Below are positions 5,690-7,818 of a stretch of DNA of 7,818 nt, piece after piece. Below the pieces are notes generated by a model that saw only the letters and a list, made by a program, of their open reading frames with translations, had not been told where the DNA came from and made no database searches. Both the position numbers and the translations under genes were made by a program. Position 1 is the first letter of the stretch; each line of letters starts with the position of its first letter. Origin of the DNA: an uncultured Bacilli bacterium (GTDB lineage Bacteria; Bacillota_I; Bacilli_A; RFN20; CAG-826); contig CALVRY010000051.1 in NCBI GenBank assembly GCA_944358755.1, forward strand, positions 1 to 7,818, given 5' to 3'.

Positions 5690-6531
5690 TTATTCAAAAT
5701 CCAACTTACTTGCTTTATTTTCCCAATCTTTTAGTTCGCTTTCAACTTTATCAATATAGGTTTTAACCGTTGAAAGAGCATCTTTTCCTACAGGAAGATA
5801 AAGAGGTGGATTGAGAGAATTTGAAACTTCATATATCAATTTAGCTAGTTTTTCAGGATCACCAGGTTGTTTATGATTACTATTTGATTTAACAAAATCA
5901 TTTTGTCATCTTGCGCTATCATAATCTTTTATACGGTTATCTAAATTTTGTTTCATTGAGTTTTTATTATAAAAAGAAGTTCTAAATAAACCTGGTGCAA
6001 CATCAGTAACTTTGATATTAAAAGGAGCAAGTTCAAAAGAAAGAAAAGTAGAAAAACCTCTAACAGCGAATTTTGAAGTGTGATATGCGACTGGACCTTG
6101 ACTATAAGAAGCTGCAGAAGAAACATTAAAAATGTGACCTTTTTTCTTTTCTCTCATATAAGGAAGGACTGCTCGAGTTAAACGTATCATACCAAATAGG
6201 TTAGTTTCAAAAAGTTCGCGAATATTTTCTTCACTCGTTTCTTCAAAATTAGCAATCATTCCATGTCCTGCATTATTCACTAAAACATCAATTTATCCAA
6301 ATTTATCAATTATAGTTTCTATTAACTCATTTATGGTTTCTTGAGAATCGTTTGCAATATCCTAGTTTTAACCATATCAAATTCTCATAAGTTTTAAATA
6401 GTTCTTCGTAAATGTCGCTTCTTAAAAAAAGCCATACAACTATCGCCATTTTTAAGAGCTAATTTTAATAGTTCATTACCAATACCTTATGATGCGGCAG
6501 GAATTAATCAAACTCTTTTGTTATTATTCAC
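5690..6531 (-). pseudogene. Short-chain dehydrogenase/reductase (SDR), heavily degraded
   Basis: Classical SDR family relics read on the minus strand across three frames. The likely start is GTG at 6531 (after TAAGG), giving NNNKRV, then TGA (6508-6510), LIPAAS, TAA (6487-6489), GIGNELLKLAL: a damaged TGxxxGIG cofactor motif. Frameshifts fall between about 6425 and 6360, around DIYEELFKTYENL and then DIANDSQETINELIETIIDKFG. TAA at 6293-6295 is followed by IDVLVNNAGHGMIANFEE (NNAG motif). The best-kept stretch, 5909-6280, has NVSSAAS and YHTSK (catalytic Ser and Tyr-x3-Lys) and DVAPGLFRTSF. A TGA at 5906-5908 follows SAR. The frame then runs on with QPGDPEKLAK and KDWENK to TAA at 5690-5692. 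The native enzyme would have used NAD(P)H on an unknown substrate. With four in-frame stops and at least two frameshifts it cannot make a full protein. It lies 79 bp downstream of the ATPase gene on the same strand. Confidence 0.88.
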
Positions 6532-6610
6532 AGAAGCCTTACTTGAATTAATTAATATATTAGCACCGAACAAGCAAAACTTTGTCCAAGTTAATTTGAT
6601 TAAAGAATTA

Positions 6611-7818
6611 TCATTTAATATATCGTAATAAAAATTCTGTTAAACCGATTATGGTGAAGCCATTTGCATCACGATATTCTTTTATTGGTCTATTAATGAC
6701 AACTATTTTAGTTATTTGATCATTTAAAGCGATGTAAGGTTTTATTTCTCTACTCATTGTTTTCTCGTTAGTTAAGTCATTGCAAACTTGAATGTAATAT
6801 TTTCTCGCACCTTTTTCTGCTAAAAAATCTATTTCAAGGGACTTGCGTATAGTCTTGTTATTTTCATCTTTGCTAAATACATCAAAAGTGCCAACATTAA
6901 CTTTATAATCATTATATATAAGTTCGTTGAAAACGAGATTTTCTAACATCTTTCCGACATCGCTATAAACAAAATTTAAACGCGCATTTCTAAGCCCTAA
7001 ATCAATGTAATAATATTTCTTTGTTGAATTTATTACATTTTTTCCTTTGACATCATATCTAAAAGCCTCAGTTAAAATAAAAGAATCAATAAAGTGATTT
7101 AGATATGAATTAATGGTGTCAGGATCAATTTTGCGATTAGTTTTTTTGGCGTATAATTCAGCTAAGCTATTCGAATTGATTAAATCTCCAACGCAAGTCG
7201 CTAATAAAGTGCATAATTCATCTAGCGCTTCTACCTTTTTTAATTTATTTCTTTCAATTATATCTTTTAAATAAGTGGTTTCGAATAATTCTTTTAGATA
7301 GTTTTCTTTCGCTACGCCTTTTTTTGTAACAGCAAGTGGCATTCCTCCATACATTAAATATTCTGCAATCGCTTCATTTTCGTTCGTTTTTGAATATTTC
7401 AAAAATTCTTCGAAAGAAAGTGGCAAAAGCCTGATATTTATGGCTTTGTCGTGAAATTGAGTAACAATGTCGCTTGACAACATTTTTGAGTTACTTCCGG
7501 TAATATAAAGATCAATATTGCTTTTCGATGCTAAATCTAAAACAAGATCAACGAAAGTAATTACTTCTGTATCGTCATCTTTTGCTTTAATGTGTTTACC
7601 ATCAGTTAATGCAGGATTTAAAATTGGATAAACTTGCTGAATCTCATCTAGAAAAACGTAAGAAGTGCCTTCATTTGCTTTTGTTAGGTCAATTACATGT
7701 TCGTATAAATTTATTGGATCTCTATAAAGAGCGTTTGAAATTAAAGTTAAATCAATTTGTATAATATTTTGTTTTGGAACTTTATTTTCAAGAAGGTAGT
7801 TTTTATAAATTGTGTTAA
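6611..7818 (-). CDS. DUF4143-type AAA ATPase, N-terminus cut by right edge
   Basis: The frame is open on the minus strand from the right edge (first full codon 7816-7814) to TGA at 6611-6613, about 401 residues. The ATG at 7483 is internal. Upstream of it the frame reads without stops through TSYVFLDEIQQVYP (Walker B), ITFVDLVLDL and IDLYITGSNSK, which joins directly to MLSSDIVTQF. Only about 50 N-terminal residues, including Walker A, should be missing. After Walker B come the family motif LLPLSFEEFLKYS, the GGMPLAV segment, a helical region, NVINSTKKYYYIDLGLRNA and a C-terminal nuclease-like DUF4143 region with LEIDFLAEKGARKYYIQV. The usual ExK triad end is QVC here, as seen in this subfamily, so nuclease activity is not implied. 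It belongs to a different subfamily from the broken ATPase at 1281-2650. The stop TGA is followed immediately by TAA. The role of these ATPases is poorly known. Confidence 0.87.
   Translation of the reverse strand, partial: NTIYKNYLLENKVPKQNIIQIDLTLISNALYRDPINLYEHVIDLTKANEGTSYVFLDEIQQVYPILNPALTDGKHIKAKDDDTEVITFVDLVLDLASKSNIDLYITGSNSKMLSSDIVTQFHDKAINIRLLPLSFEEFLKYSKTNENEAIAEYLMYGGMPLAVTKKGVAKENYLKELFETTYLKDIIERNKLKKVEALDELCTLLATCVGDLINSNSLAELYAKKTNRKIDPDTINSYLNHFIDSFILTEAFRYDVKGKNVINSTKKYYYIDLGLRNARLNFVYSDVGKMLENLVFNELIYNDYKVNVGTFDVFSKDENNKTIRKSLEIDFLAEKGARKYYIQVCNDLTNEKTMSREIKPYIALNDQITKIVVINRPIKEYRDANGFTIIGLTEFLLRYIK

Noticed and set aside
5690..6531. Treating the 124-residue SDR frame as a functional short protein
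   Set aside because: The GTG start at 6280 falls in the middle of the Rossmann fold (VNNAG), and the missing N- and C-terminal parts are recognisable in flanking DNA with stops and frameshifts.

Overview
The window is strongly AT-rich (poly-A/T runs, Lys/Ile/Asn-rich proteins, AAGGAG ribosome sites). It looks like accessory DNA from a low-GC Gram-positive or Mollicutes-related bacterium, probably a host-associated gut or oral member, because it carries a BspA-type leucine-rich-repeat surface protein, DUF4143-type ATPases and a HipA/CtkA-like kinase. This placement rests on protein families and composition only. All nine tryptophans in the intact reading frames use TGG, so the standard bacterial code is the safer reading. 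The only candidate TGA-for-Trp codons lie in a pseudogene that also carries TAA stops.

Layout, left to right. (1) Bases 1-1046, plus strand: the C-terminal part of a BspA-like protein, cut by the left edge, containing a recent 555-bp (185-codon) tandem duplication. (2) Bases 1281-2650, minus strand: a DUF4143-type AAA ATPase broken by a one-base deletion in an A run and a TAA just after Walker B. Three copies of a 17-bp direct repeat, spaced exactly 33 bp, lie upstream. (3) Bases 2831-3790, minus strand: an intact HipA/CtkA-like kinase with an unusual catalytic-loop sequence. (4) Bases 3791-4211: a divergent intergenic region with two homologous arrays of a 12-bp tandem repeat (TTGGTGACANNN, four units each). 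(5) Bases 4212-5555, plus strand: an intact AlbA_2 / GHKL-ATPase-like / winged-helix protein of the COG2865 type. (6) Bases 5690-6531, minus strand: a heavily decayed short-chain dehydrogenase. (7) Bases 6611-7818, minus strand: a second DUF4143-type ATPase of a different subfamily. Its frame stays open to the right edge, so the real gene is longer than its first in-window ATG suggests.

No pathway links these genes. The region reads as a patch of accessory and decaying genes: surface protein, ATPases, a kinase and a DNA-binding-type regulator. The best candidate functional unit is the divergent pair of kinase (2831-3790) and AlbA_2/wHTH regulator (4212-5555), which share a repeat-rich intergenic region. 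That grouping is inferred from arrangement only. The most unusual sequence features are the two 12-bp arrays, which could be operators or relics of coding sequence for an Ile-Gly-Asp-X linker, and the 33-bp-spaced repeats before the ATPase pseudogene.
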